Shown here: piece after piece, positions 41,285-49,982 of the stretch
How the letters are laid out: every line of letters starts with the position of its first letter
Position numbering within the stretch: position 1 is the stretch's first letter
Assembly: GCA_023381565.1 (NCBI GenBank)
Contig: JAMCRR010000020.1
Coordinates: forward strand, 1-52,057
DNA: 52,057 bases
Source: Chloroflexota bacterium
GTDB taxonomy: Bacteria; Chloroflexota; Anaerolineae; Anaerolineales; Anaerolineaceae
Direction: 5' to 3'
Made by a program: the position numbers and the translations under genes
The notes under the pieces: model-generated
The model's database searches: none
What the model was told of the DNA's origin: nothing
What the model saw: the letters and a program-made list of their open reading frames with translations, nothing else

Positions 41285-41808
41285 ACCATTGATCTTCCTT
41301 GTAACTTTGAGATTTACTGTAATAATCGCTCCAATATCCTTCCTTTGTACGAGGATTGGTAACGATAATCGGTGAAGTACCAGACCAGGTATTCAAAATA
41401 ATAATGACCATTCAGATCAAGAACTTGTTTACCTTGATTTGAAAAAATGGCCCATGCCCGATAACAATATTTAATTTATCGATCTACGGATAAAAATTGC
41501 AGAACCCGATAATGGTTCTCGTGGCGAGCAATATACGCAATTAGCTACTAAGGTGAAGGGTTATGATGCACCTTACCATGAATGGCCCCTCTGCATTGGC
41601 GATTCAGTAAGAGGAATGAATTAGCCAGAAATAACCACCGGCTCCGTAATTAGCTCTCCGAAGGCTTTGCCGTGCCATCGCTGACAAAGCAACCATTTAT
41701 ACCTTCGGATCTACGCTTCATCCACCTGCTGTTATTTTACAGTTTAATACATTATATCCGACTTCTTACCCAGAATACAACTATCCGGAAAATTTTTTAC
41801 GCGGAACC
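41285..41808. other. Long AT-rich intergenic region
   Basis: 524 bases between the SIS-GAF and YhhQ-like genes. I see only small hairpins: AGAACC/GGTTCT at 41501-41519, and AAGGTG/CACCTT near 41550. There is no supported gene, RNA or repeat. Confidence 0.5.
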
Positions 41809-42510
41809 TCAAGACAGTGTCACCGGGTTAAAATCGGTATCCCGGTCGAAATAGTCTTCTTTCTCGGCGCGTTTCAAATAATTCACCACAATATAAGTCA
41901 GGGGGGTCGCCAGCGTCTCATAGCCGACTTTGAACGCCCATTGGGAGAGGATTGCCCGGCCTAAGTCAGCGCCGGGAATAATTCCCAGGAAGGCAGCCGT
42001 AATAAATACCACCGAATCGGCGCCCTGCCCCACCAGCGTGGACCCGATGGTGCGTACCCACAGGAAACGCCCCTGCGTCCGGACCTTAAGCCTGGCCAGT
42101 ACAAACGAGTTGAGAAATTCGCCCACCAGGTATGCGGCAAACGAAGCTCCCAGGAGGCGCGGGGTGAAACCCAGAATCGCCTTGTAAGCCTCCTGCGCGG
42201 CTGCGGGCGACATGAACACCCCGGCCGACCAGAAAGGCGCAGCCGGGATACGCCCACCGATCCAAATCGCTGTAACTGCCAGCAAGTTGCAGAAGAACCC
42301 CGTCCAGATCACCCGCCGGGCGCGCGAATACCCGTAGACCTCGGTCAGGATATCCCCGAAAATGTACGCGACGGGGAATAGAACCACGGCAGCCGGCAAA
42401 TACAGCCCCGCAATCTGCACGATCTTGACGGCGATGATATTCGATACGATCAAGGTGGTGACGAACACTGCCGTGATAAAAGGCAGCCAGCGGTAGCTTT
42501 GGCGTTCCAT
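41809..42510 (-). CDS. yhhQ: Queuosine precursor transporter (YhhQ/VUT family)
   Basis: 233 aa from the ATG at 42510, nine bases after GGAGGT. It has six hydrophobic segments. VSNIIAVKI, FPVAYIFGDILTEVYGY and the late RTIGSTLVGQGADSVVF, AFKVGYE are characteristic of the YhhQ family, which imports preQ0/preQ1. It lies 20 bases after queF on the same strand, which supports that role. Confidence 0.92.
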   Translation of the reverse strand: MERQSYRWLPFITAVFVTTLIVSNIIAVKIVQIAGLYLPAAVVLFPVAYIFGDILTEVYGYSRARRVIWTGFFCNLLAVTAIWIGGRIPAAPFWSAGVFMSPAAAQEAYKAILGFTPRLLGASFAAYLVGEFLNSFVLARLKVRTQGRFLWVRTIGSTLVGQGADSVVFITAAFLGIIPGADLGRAILSQWAFKVGYETLATPLTYIVVNYLKRAEKEDYFDRDTDFNPVTLS

Positions 42511-42530
42511 CCGATCGGGACCTCCGGGGG

Positions 42531-42983
42531 TCAGGCCTCCCGTCCCTCCTGGCGACCCTGCCATGCCAGCCGGGCTTGCGCCGTCTTGATGTGTTCGGCT
42601 TCGACCGTGATCCCAATTCCACCGCGCACGTTGAAGATACCGGTCACACGTATCCAGTGTGGATCGAGGGTCACCACCAGATCGTCGAGGATCTTATTCA
42701 CCACGTGCTCGTGGAAAGCGCCTTCGTTTCGGTAGGACCATAAATACAGCTTGAGCGACTTAGATTCGACAACCTTCGCATCGGGGACGTATTGGATCTT
42801 GATATGGGCGAAATCCGGCTGGCCGGTAGCCGGGCACAGGCAGGTGAATTCAGAGGTTTCCAGAGTAACCAGGTAGTACCGGTCTGGTGAGCGGTTGGGA
42901 AAAGCCTCGAGAGTTTTGCTGGGTTGGGCATTTCGCCCCAAGAGAGTCAGGCCTTCCAGGTCAGAGGGGGGAGTGACCATCAT
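42531..42983 (-). CDS. queF: NADPH-dependent 7-cyano-7-deazaguanine reductase
   Basis: 150 aa, the short type I QueF. The thioimide-forming Cys is C50 ([10 protein letters not shown]), with Asp57 as acid. The QueF motif ESKSLKLY is at 73-80. It reduces preQ0 to preQ1 for queuosine in tRNA. Several ATGs cluster at the start (42989, 42983, 42980); I chose 42983 because it lies six bases after AAAGGA. Confidence 0.95.
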   Translation of the reverse strand: MMVTPPSDLEGLTLLGRNAQPSKTLEAFPNRSPDRYYLVTLETSEFTCLCPATGQPDFAHIKIQYVPDAKVVESKSLKLYLWSYRNEGAFHEHVVNKILDDLVVTLDPHWIRVTGIFNVRGGIGITVEAEHIKTAQARLAWQGRQEGREA

Positions 42984-43016
42984 ACGCATTCCTTTCACAG
43001 ATAGATCAACTCCAAA

Positions 43017-43847
43017 TTATAACCTTCTTATCTCCTTTTGCGCCTGCATGACCTGGCGGTGGAGCAGCAGCGGACCCACCTGATCCATCGCCCAACCAAA
43101 CAGCACCTCAGCCCACGGCGTGACCCTCAGCCACCCGGGGACGTATACCACCCGCCGCGGCCGGTCGAGCAGCGACACGATACAATCGGCAACCCTCTCC
43201 GGTGTGGTGCTGAAACGCTCGGCAGGCACCCTTCTCCCCTGGCTGGCGTGCGCCGTCACCTCGAAAAACTCGGTCGCTACCGGCCCGGGGCGCACCACAC
43301 TGGCGCGCACCTGCGTGCCTTTTAACTCGCGGTGCAGGGAAGTGGTAAATGCATCCAGGAAGGCCTTACTGGCCGAATAGACCGCCACCCCCTGGCTGGG
43401 AATGCTCCCGGAAACCGAGCCTACGTTAATAATGTGTCCCCGGTCTAACCGGCGCATCTGGCGCAGGAAAAGCAGGCTGAGCTGCACCACCGCTTCGACG
43501 TTGACCTGGATCAGATCTCGGCCGGTCTCCCAGGGCATATCTGCAAAAAAGCCGTACCAGCCCAAACCAGCGTTATTCACCAGCACATCTGGACAGCCAT
43601 AATCCTTCATAACGAGGTCATACAGCCTCAGCCGCTCAGATTCCGACGCAAGGTCAGCCGGAATGATCTCCGCCCGGCCTGACTCACCGGAGATTTTCGC
43701 AGCGAGCATCTGCAGGCGGCTTTCGCGACGCGCCGTCAGGATTACACGCAACCCGGCACGCGCCAATGCCAGCGCCGCCACTTCGCCAATACCGCTGGAA
43801 GCGCCTGTCACCAGGGCAGTCTTGCCCAGCCAGTCCCCGGGCTTCAA
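43017..43847 (-). CDS. Short-chain dehydrogenase/reductase
   Basis: 276 aa from the TTG at 43847, which forms a TTGA overlap with the stop of the upstream epimerase and follows GGAAGAGG; an ATG at 43886 would add 13 residues. It has a Rossmann TGASSGIG cofactor site, NNAG, catalytic Ser in VGSVSGS, and YSASK. It has a longer C-terminus (about 40 residues after the usual end), as in lipid- or steroid-type SDRs. The substrate is unknown. Confidence 0.88.
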   Translation of the reverse strand: MKPGDWLGKTALVTGASSGIGEVAALALARAGLRVILTARRESRLQMLAAKISGESGRAEIIPADLASESERLRLYDLVMKDYGCPDVLVNNAGLGWYGFFADMPWETGRDLIQVNVEAVVQLSLLFLRQMRRLDRGHIINVGSVSGSIPSQGVAVYSASKAFLDAFTTSLHRELKGTQVRASVVRPGPVATEFFEVTAHASQGRRVPAERFSTTPERVADCIVSLLDRPRRVVYVPGWLRVTPWAEVLFGWAMDQVGPLLLHRQVMQAQKEIRRL

Positions 43848-44842
43848 TGCAAGCCTCTTCCGGCCGAAAAAGCGAATTGCCGCCACCAGCCGACCGTGTC
43901 TGCAACGGTTACGACCATCGAGCGAGCCTGGTAACCCAGGTCTCGATAGGCCTTGCCCGCGTTGACGAACATTTTACCTGTTACGGTCTCGAGCGAATAA
44001 GTGGTGAAAGCCGGCTTGCTCCTCGTCAACCTGTAGAAAAACGGAGCCACAAGCGCGGCTTGTTTTGCCAATGCAAGCGGGATCAGGAGGCTTCCCGTAT
44101 GGATCCCGGCCTCAGCCTGCACCATTTCGCGCAGCTTCACCAGGCGAATATTCTCTCCAGCCAGCAAATAAACTTCCCCCGCTTTGCCGCGCCCGGCGGT
44201 TAAAATCATCCCACGGGCCACATCGCGCACATCTACGAAGTCAAAGGCCCCATCCACCATCATATGAATCTTTGGATCCATCCAACTCCGGATCATATTG
44301 CCCATATCAGAGCTGCGAAAATCGTTCGGCCCGATCACCCCCGTCGGGCATACGATGACCGCGTCCAACCCTTCGTGGATGGATTGCAGGACTGCGAGCG
44401 AAGCTTCAGCCTTGGAACGATCGTATTCGTTGGTGGGGCTTTGCGGGTCGAAGGGAATCGTTTCGTCCACAGTAGCGCCATCGGGAAGCCGCTGGAAAGC
44501 ATGGATCGAGCTGGTGTAGACCAATCGCTTCACCCCAGCCTGCCGGGCAGCCTGCAGGACGTTTTTCGTCCCTTCGATGTTCACCCGCCGTACGAGGTCG
44601 CTTCTACCCGGCAGAATAAAGATGATCCCTGCCAGGTGGTAGACCACCTGCACCCCGCGGAAGGCGGGTGGAAGCGTCTCCGGTTTGAGGATGTCTCCCT
44701 CGACACGTTCGATAGGCAGACCATCCAACGAGGCGGTATCTTCACCAGGGAGGACCAGCGCTCGCACCGGTTCACCCCTGGATAAAAGCTCACGAACTAG
44801 AACATTACCGATATGTCCTGCAGCTCCAGTAACCAGATTCAT
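43844..44842 (-). CDS. NAD-dependent epimerase/dehydratase-family protein (extended SDR)
   Basis: 332 aa. The N-terminal VTGAAGHIGNVL is the cofactor loop, with YHLAG, TSSIHAF and the catalytic YDRSK. It resembles dihydroflavonol reductase or 3-beta-HSD-like extended SDRs, which act on alcohol/ketone groups. Its ATG overlaps the TetR stop (ATGA), so the regulator and both dehydrogenases form one operon. Confidence 0.9.
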   Translation of the reverse strand: MNLVTGAAGHIGNVLVRELLSRGEPVRALVLPGEDTASLDGLPIERVEGDILKPETLPPAFRGVQVVYHLAGIIFILPGRSDLVRRVNIEGTKNVLQAARQAGVKRLVYTSSIHAFQRLPDGATVDETIPFDPQSPTNEYDRSKAEASLAVLQSIHEGLDAVIVCPTGVIGPNDFRSSDMGNMIRSWMDPKIHMMVDGAFDFVDVRDVARGMILTAGRGKAGEVYLLAGENIRLVKLREMVQAEAGIHTGSLLIPLALAKQAALVAPFFYRLTRSKPAFTTYSLETVTGKMFVNAGKAYRDLGYQARSMVVTVADTVGWWRQFAFSAGRGLH

Positions 44843-45435
44843 TTTGTTTTCCTTTCCAGACCGTACAATAAAATACTCATCATTTCTCGACCGGCCTTAC
44901 CCCACACGGCTGCCTGCGGGTCGATCAACCCCTGCAAGAGCAGCCCCAACGCCAGCGCCAGGATCACCCGCCCGCCCAGATCCGGATCGATCGGCCGTAA
45001 GGATCCTTGAGAGATCCCGACTTGCATAATCCCGGCAAACAGCTCCTGGTAGCGGCGGTACGGGGCAATCGTGGCCTTCCATACTTCAGGGTCGCGACTG
45101 GCCTGCGCCCAAAATTCCAGGAAGATAGGTAAGCGCTGGTCGGCAGCCTGAAAGATCTCTGCCGCGATGCCCCCCAGATCGAGCAATCCCTGGGGCACGT
45201 CGCTCGCCAGGCCGTAGATTCGCTGGATCTCGGCGTCCAACCCGGCCAGCCAATCTTCGAGCAGCCGCATAAAAACGGCATGCTTGGAGGGGAAGTGGTG
45301 GTAGAACGCCCCCTTACTCACTCCTGCCGCCTGGCAAATCTCAGCGACGCCGGTGCCGTCATAGCCAGACCGGGCAAACAACGTTTGAGCGGCCAGAAGG
45401 ATATGTTCCTGGGTTTCTGCGCTTCGTTTCTGCAT
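44839..45435 (-). CDS. TetR/AcrR-family transcriptional repressor
   Basis: 198 aa from the ATG at 45435, five bases after GGAGG. It has an N-terminal helix-turn-helix (about 8-55: AETQEHILLAAQTLFARSGYDG, GVSKGAFYHHFPSK), then a helical ligand domain. It is the first gene of its operon, and a perfect palindrome over its own promoter indicates autorepression and control of the two SDR genes. The ligand is unknown. Confidence 0.92.
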   Translation of the reverse strand: MQKRSAETQEHILLAAQTLFARSGYDGTGVAEICQAAGVSKGAFYHHFPSKHAVFMRLLEDWLAGLDAEIQRIYGLASDVPQGLLDLGGIAAEIFQAADQRLPIFLEFWAQASRDPEVWKATIAPYRRYQELFAGIMQVGISQGSLRPIDPDLGGRVILALALGLLLQGLIDPQAAVWGKAGREMMSILLYGLERKTK

Positions 45436-46005
45436 ACTGGCCTCCTTGATATGAAACCGACCGGTCGGTATTATTATAACATAAAAATATATCACGGTGG
45501 TCTCAAAACGAAAGCCACGTCGTCATAAAACAACGTGGCCATTTATTGTATGCATCCCTAAAGTATAGTATGCATCCCTAAAGCAGATAGCCAACTCCAG
45601 GTTCAGTCTATCCGAACCTGAAGAATTCCATCACCAACCCATAATGCAAGCGCTGGCCGCCGGCCCGTGACGGGAAGTATGTTGTCCTTTGCTCTCCGGA
45701 AATTGCCGGGCATCTCCAGGGGAGCGGATGGTCCCGCCCAGACAGCCGAACGGCCAGCCCCGGCCGGTAGTTCTCTATCATTGAATTTCTACGACCCGTT
45801 TCACCAGTAAATCAATCGTCATCCAGAAGACTAAAGCTCGTTTCACCATGTTTACTTTCACCATCAGCCGAATCGGGCTTTATCGATCGAATTCAATCAT
45901 AAGAGATGGTCTTATTGTAGCACGTTTATACCGCTCAGAAAAGACAGAGACAACGGCTATTGAAACAGGCGATGAATTTTCAAATCTTTGAGCTACAAAT
46001 CCGAT
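45436..46005. other. Intergenic region with direct repeat and hairpins
   Basis: Besides the operator, this holds a 7-bp hairpin GCCACGT/ACGTGGC (45514-45520 with 45533-45539), a direct repeat of GTATGCATCCCTAAAG (45548-45563 and 45568-45583, period 20), and a hairpin CAGGTTC/GAACCTG (45598-45604 with 45614-45620). On the - strand there is a 28-codon frame at 45778-45864 (start MVKVNMVKRALVF) without a ribosome binding site. I see no supported gene. Confidence 0.45.
45456..45478 (-). promoter_or_regulatory. TetR operator and -10 box
   Basis: ACCGACCGGTCGGT (45456-45469) is a perfect 14-bp palindrome of the type bound by many TetR-family repressors. On the coding strand TATAAT (45478-45473) ends three bases before it, so the operator would cover the transcription start. 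The TetR ATG is 20 bases downstream. Confidence 0.75.
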
Positions 46006-47052
46006 TTACTCAGGTTGAGGTATATCCGCCGGCTGGGCGGCCGTATTCCGCAAGACCACTCCCGCCTCCAGCACGATCCTTTGAGGTTGGTGCGTCTCCG
46101 GATTCGACATGGCATCCACCAGCTGCATCACCCCCAGCCTGCCCATCTCGACCAGGTTCTGCCGGACGGTGGTCAGTTGGACGGTGGGCGAACGCGAAAT
46201 CTCGATATCGTCGAATCCCACCAGGCTGATCTGCCGGGGGATCTCCAACCCCCTTTCGAGCAACGCATCCATGGCGCCCAGGGCGACAACATCGTTTACG
46301 GCAAAAATCGCCGTCGTACGCGGCTCGCGTTGCAGCAATTCCTGCACTGCCTGTGCGCCGGCTTCGTGAGTGAACTTGCTGCGCACGACCAGCTCTGGAT
46401 TAAACGGTATCCCCTTCTTTTCCAGTGCGCGCCGGTATCCTGCCAGACGGTCCTCGCACAATGTGGCATATTCCGGGCCAGCGATGTGGCCGATTGTGCG
46501 GTGTCCCAGCTCTAACAGGTGGGTGACGATTTCCTCGGCACCCTTCTGATTATCCGAAATGACCACGTCAACGTCGCGGAGCAAGCGCGGCCGCCGGTTG
46601 AGTACGACAACCGGCACGCCTGCCTGGCTCGCTAGCGAGAGATGCTTCTCATCTTCGCCGACCGAGGCATGGATAATCCCATCCACCCCCTGGGCAATCA
46701 GCCGGTCCAGATATTTGAGCGATCGAGGCGGGTCGTCGTCTGTATTGCACAGCACCACGATATAGCCGAAGTTGCTGGCGGCATCCTCAATGCTCTTCGC
46801 TAACGCCGGGTAGAACGGATTGGCGATATCGGAAACTAACAAGCCAATGGTAGAAGTCCGGCCCAGCACAAGGCTCTGGGCCAGCAATGATGGCCGGTAC
46901 CCCAGTTCCTGGCTGGCGCCGAGCACCTGCTTGCGCGTCTGCGCGCTGACATCCGGATGGCCGGTCAGCGCCCGCGACGCAGTAGATACCGACACACCGG
47001 CGCGCTCAGCCACATCTAGAATGGTTACACCCCGACCGCGTCTTGGTCTCAT
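46006..47052 (-). CDS. LacI-family transcriptional regulator
   Basis: 348 aa. It has an N-terminal helix-turn-helix and hinge (TILDVAERAGVSVSTASRALTGHPDVS), then a periplasmic-binding-protein-like sensor domain (TIGLLVSDIANPFYPALAKSIED, VNDVVALGAMDAL, ISLVGFDDIEIS). Its ATG overlaps the stop of the CoA-transferase B gene, so it is the last gene of the catabolic operon it probably controls. The effector is unknown and may not be a sugar. Confidence 0.93.
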   Translation of the reverse strand: MRPRRGRGVTILDVAERAGVSVSTASRALTGHPDVSAQTRKQVLGASQELGYRPSLLAQSLVLGRTSTIGLLVSDIANPFYPALAKSIEDAASNFGYIVVLCNTDDDPPRSLKYLDRLIAQGVDGIIHASVGEDEKHLSLASQAGVPVVVLNRRPRLLRDVDVVISDNQKGAEEIVTHLLELGHRTIGHIAGPEYATLCEDRLAGYRRALEKKGIPFNPELVVRSKFTHEAGAQAVQELLQREPRTTAIFAVNDVVALGAMDALLERGLEIPRQISLVGFDDIEISRSPTVQLTTVRQNLVEMGRLGVMQLVDAMSNPETHQPQRIVLEAGVVLRNTAAQPADIPQPE

Positions 47053-47855
47053 ACTCCTGCTCGAACAGCTTTCCTTTCAGCCCGTCTTTTGATATAAAAT
47101 CCCGTCGGATCGACCGCCTCCCGCAGGATGCGCAACTCTTCCTCCGTCGGTGGTGCAGTCTCCTCCACCCGCCGGGGGACGACCAGCTCGAATCCCGTCC
47201 GGCTCTGTACATCCTCCACGGTTATGCCAGGATGCAAACTTTCTATCCGCATGCGGTGCGTCTTTTCGTCGAAATCCAAGACAGCCAGATCGGTGATGAC
47301 TTTGTCGGGACCGTCACCAATCAAACCTGCTTTCTTCCGCGCATCTGGGCTGCCGTCCAGGTACCCGGGGCTGGTAATGTAATCCACCTTCTTTGGAAAG
47401 CGACGAGTATCGTGGTTCATAGTGATTATAGTCCGTTTCGCACAGGATGCAATTTCATTCGCTCCGCCCCCTCCCGGTAGCCTCACGAGTGGTTTTTCGT
47501 AAGGGCCAACCACTGTGGCGTTAATATTGCCGAACTGGTCTACCTGTGCGCCGCCCAAAAAGCCCACGTCGATCACACCGGTTTGCAGGAAACCCAGGAC
47601 GTCTACCATGCTGGAGAGCATGGTCAGTCCTTTCATGAAGCGGATATCGCCGACCAACCGCGCAGTGTGAATGTTATGGCAGCCCACATAACCGCTCTCG
47701 TAGATAATCACCAACCGAGGGGCGTGAGTGTAGAGGGCCATCTGAGCCGCCAGCATGGGCAGGCCGGTGCCGATAAACGCCACTTCGCCGTCATTTAATT
47801 CACGTGCGCCAACGACCGCCATCATTTCATAAGCCGAATAGGTTGGTTCGATCAT
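47049..47855 (-). CDS. CoA-transferase family, beta subunit
   Basis: 268 aa, with FIGTGLPMLAAQMA near the start, GFLGGAQVDQFGNINATVVG and LPGGGGANEIAS, like GctB/IpdB-type subunits of the family I CoA-transferase fold. It works with the alpha subunit whose stop it overlaps (ATGA). The exact chemistry is uncertain: in the Ipd relatives the fold acts as a ring hydrolase. The position next to a thiolase favours beta-keto acid catabolism. Confidence 0.85.
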   Translation of the reverse strand: MIEPTYSAYEMMAVVGARELNDGEVAFIGTGLPMLAAQMALYTHAPRLVIIYESGYVGCHNIHTARLVGDIRFMKGLTMLSSMVDVLGFLQTGVIDVGFLGGAQVDQFGNINATVVGPYEKPLVRLPGGGGANEIASCAKRTIITMNHDTRRFPKKVDYITSPGYLDGSPDARKKAGLIGDGPDKVITDLAVLDFDEKTHRMRIESLHPGITVEDVQSRTGFELVVPRRVEETAPPTEEELRILREAVDPTGFYIKRRAERKAVRAGV

Positions 47856-48784
47856 GCGATTGCCTCGTAATAAGTGGAATAGCCCAACGATGCATTCGAG
47901 CGCAGTCCGAGGATTTTCTGCAGGCCGAGTTTTTCTTGATAGTCAGTCTCATCCTCCGTAGAATAGATGAATTCGTCCAGATAGGATTGGAAACCTTCGA
48001 GTGTCTTGGCCTGCTGGGCATAGGTTTCAATGTGCTCCCAGTCGTAATCGTAGTAGCCATAGCAGGCATAGGGATGGGCACCAAAAGGCACCACCGCCAC
48101 GTGGTCGACCAAAAATCCGGGTAAGATGGTTTTTTCTGGCTGAGATTGCACGAATTCTGGCTCGACGATCTCCTCACAGGTCACGATCAGGCATTTAGCC
48201 GATTTGGCTTTCTCGACATTGTCGTATTTCGGCCCTTCGATGCTCACGTTACCTTCGGTATCCACGCGCTGTACATGCAGAATGGCAAAATCGGGATGTA
48301 CGGCCTTTACCGCCAGGATTTTCTCGCCGGTAAACGGGCTATCCATCTCGATGACATGGTCAGGGTTGGCGTAGGCAATCACGTCGCTCCCCATGCCGGT
48401 GCGGATGGGCATGAACGGTATGCCCATTCCGCCGGCGAAGAAACGCATGGTCATAATGAAGTTGGAGTAGTCCTCCACTTTCATCTTTCCGCTCTCAGCC
48501 GCCCGGCGAAAGCAGGGCGCCAGCCCGATGTTCTCGAATCCGATGTGGCCGATTTCGGCAGCTGAAATACAGCCTGCACCAATGAGCATATCGGCGTCGA
48601 CATTCATCCCCGACCCATACAAATAAAGATCTTTCTTTCCCTGGCGAATCAGTTCGCGGATAAAAGCAAATGCCACTTTTTCGTAGCCGAAGCTTGGGCA
48701 GACGATGCTGCTGCCGTCGCTGACCAGGCCCACCGCCTCTTTGAGCGGTAACAGTTTATCCTTCAAATTCCCAGTACGCCCCAT
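47852..48784 (-). CDS. CoA-transferase family, alpha subunit
   Basis: 310 aa, GctA/IpdA-like, with VSDGSSIVCPSFGYEKVAFAF near the N-terminus, LYGSGMNVDADMLIGAG, and FAILHVQRVDTEGNVSIEGP. AAGGAGG precedes the ATG. The heterodimer with the beta subunit activates or exchanges CoA between acids. It starts ten bases after the thiolase stop. Confidence 0.86.
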   Translation of the reverse strand: MGRTGNLKDKLLPLKEAVGLVSDGSSIVCPSFGYEKVAFAFIRELIRQGKKDLYLYGSGMNVDADMLIGAGCISAAEIGHIGFENIGLAPCFRRAAESGKMKVEDYSNFIMTMRFFAGGMGIPFMPIRTGMGSDVIAYANPDHVIEMDSPFTGEKILAVKAVHPDFAILHVQRVDTEGNVSIEGPKYDNVEKAKSAKCLIVTCEEIVEPEFVQSQPEKTILPGFLVDHVAVVPFGAHPYACYGYYDYDWEHIETYAQQAKTLEGFQSYLDEFIYSTEDETDYQEKLGLQKILGLRSNASLGYSTYYEAIA

Positions 48785-48794
48785 TCTTCCTCCT

Positions 48795-49967
48795 TCATTC
48801 TCTCTCTAATATCACCGACATTCCCTGGCCGTTGCCCACACACATCGTCACCAGGCCATAGTGCACGCGGCGGCGTTCCATTTCGGCCAGCATCTTGATC
48901 ACCAGGATCAACCCGGTAGCGCCCACCGGGTGACCCAGTGAGATCGCTCCGCCGTTTACATTCACCCGATCGGGATCGAGGCGCAGCTCTTTAATCACAG
49001 CCAGGGTCGAAGAAGCGAAAGCTTCGTTGATCTCGACCAATCCGATGTCGCCCAGGGTCATGCCGGTGCGGGCGAGGAGCTTCTGTGTGGCGGGCACCGG
49101 ACCGATACCGAACAGCCCGGGTTCGACCCCCGCCGCCGCCCAGGCATTAAGGTAACCGCGCGGTTTCAGCCCGCGCCGCCCTGCCTCGCTCTCGCTCATC
49201 AACAGCAGCGCCGCGGCTCCGTCGTTGATCCCCGAGGAGTTGCCGGCGGTCACGGTTCCATCCGAGCGAAATGCCGGCTTCAAGCGGGCCAGACTTTCGC
49301 GCGTGGTTTCTCGCCGGGGGTGCTCGTCGGTTGTAAATTCGAGCGGCGGTCCCTTGCGCTGCGACACCTGCACCGGCAGGATATCGGCGGCAAACTTACC
49401 GGCATCGATGGCTGCCAGAGCCTTCATCTGGCTAAAGTAGGCGAACTCATCCTGCTCCTGGCGGGTAACGCCGTATTTGGCGGCCACCGCTTCGGCCATC
49501 GGGCCGGCATCGCCCAGGATATAGTTTGCCAGGAAATCGACCAGCGCCCCGTCACCTATACGGTAGCCCCAGCGCGCGCCTTCCAACAAATAGGGCGTCT
49601 GGCTCATATTTTCCATGCCTACAGCCAGGCCGATATGCACGTCGCCCATCAGGATATCCTGCGCCAGGCTGGTCATGGCCCGCAGCCCCGAGGCGCAGTT
49701 CATGTTGATGGTGTAATCGTCGCTGGTATTGGGGATGCCCGCTTTCAGCAAAACCGACCGTGCCGGGTTTCCTCGCGGGGTAAGTTGGATGTTCTCGCCC
49801 GCCACCACCCTTTCGATCTCCTCGAGGCCCAAACCACCCCGGCGTACAACTTCAGCAGCCGCCAACGCGCCCAGTTCGATGGCAGATAGGTCTTTGAGCG
49901 TCCCGCCAAAGCGCCCGATGGGCGTTCGCACCGCGCTGATGATTGCGATTCTCTCTCGTCCAGCCAT
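48795..49967 (-). CDS. Thiolase (acetyl-CoA acetyltransferase family)
   Basis: 390 aa, full length. The nucleophilic Cys is in NMNCASGLRAM, NEAFA and GGAISLGHPVGATG carry the Asn and His, and CVGNGQG carries the second Cys. It cleaves or forms beta-ketoacyl-CoA. AAAGGA precedes the ATG. Within the operon it probably splits the beta-ketoacyl-CoA made by the CoA-transferase. Degradative use is inferred. Confidence 0.94.
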   Translation of the reverse strand: MAGRERIAIISAVRTPIGRFGGTLKDLSAIELGALAAAEVVRRGGLGLEEIERVVAGENIQLTPRGNPARSVLLKAGIPNTSDDYTINMNCASGLRAMTSLAQDILMGDVHIGLAVGMENMSQTPYLLEGARWGYRIGDGALVDFLANYILGDAGPMAEAVAAKYGVTRQEQDEFAYFSQMKALAAIDAGKFAADILPVQVSQRKGPPLEFTTDEHPRRETTRESLARLKPAFRSDGTVTAGNSSGINDGAAALLLMSESEAGRRGLKPRGYLNAWAAAGVEPGLFGIGPVPATQKLLARTGMTLGDIGLVEINEAFASSTLAVIKELRLDPDRVNVNGGAISLGHPVGATGLILVIKMLAEMERRRVHYGLVTMCVGNGQGMSVILERE

Positions 49968-49982
49968 ATCGATATCCTTTCA

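Noticed and set aside
41672..41854. 60-codon + strand frame at the end of the AT-rich gap
   Set aside because: No ribosome binding site or recognisable feature, and it overlaps the end of the YhhQ-like gene.
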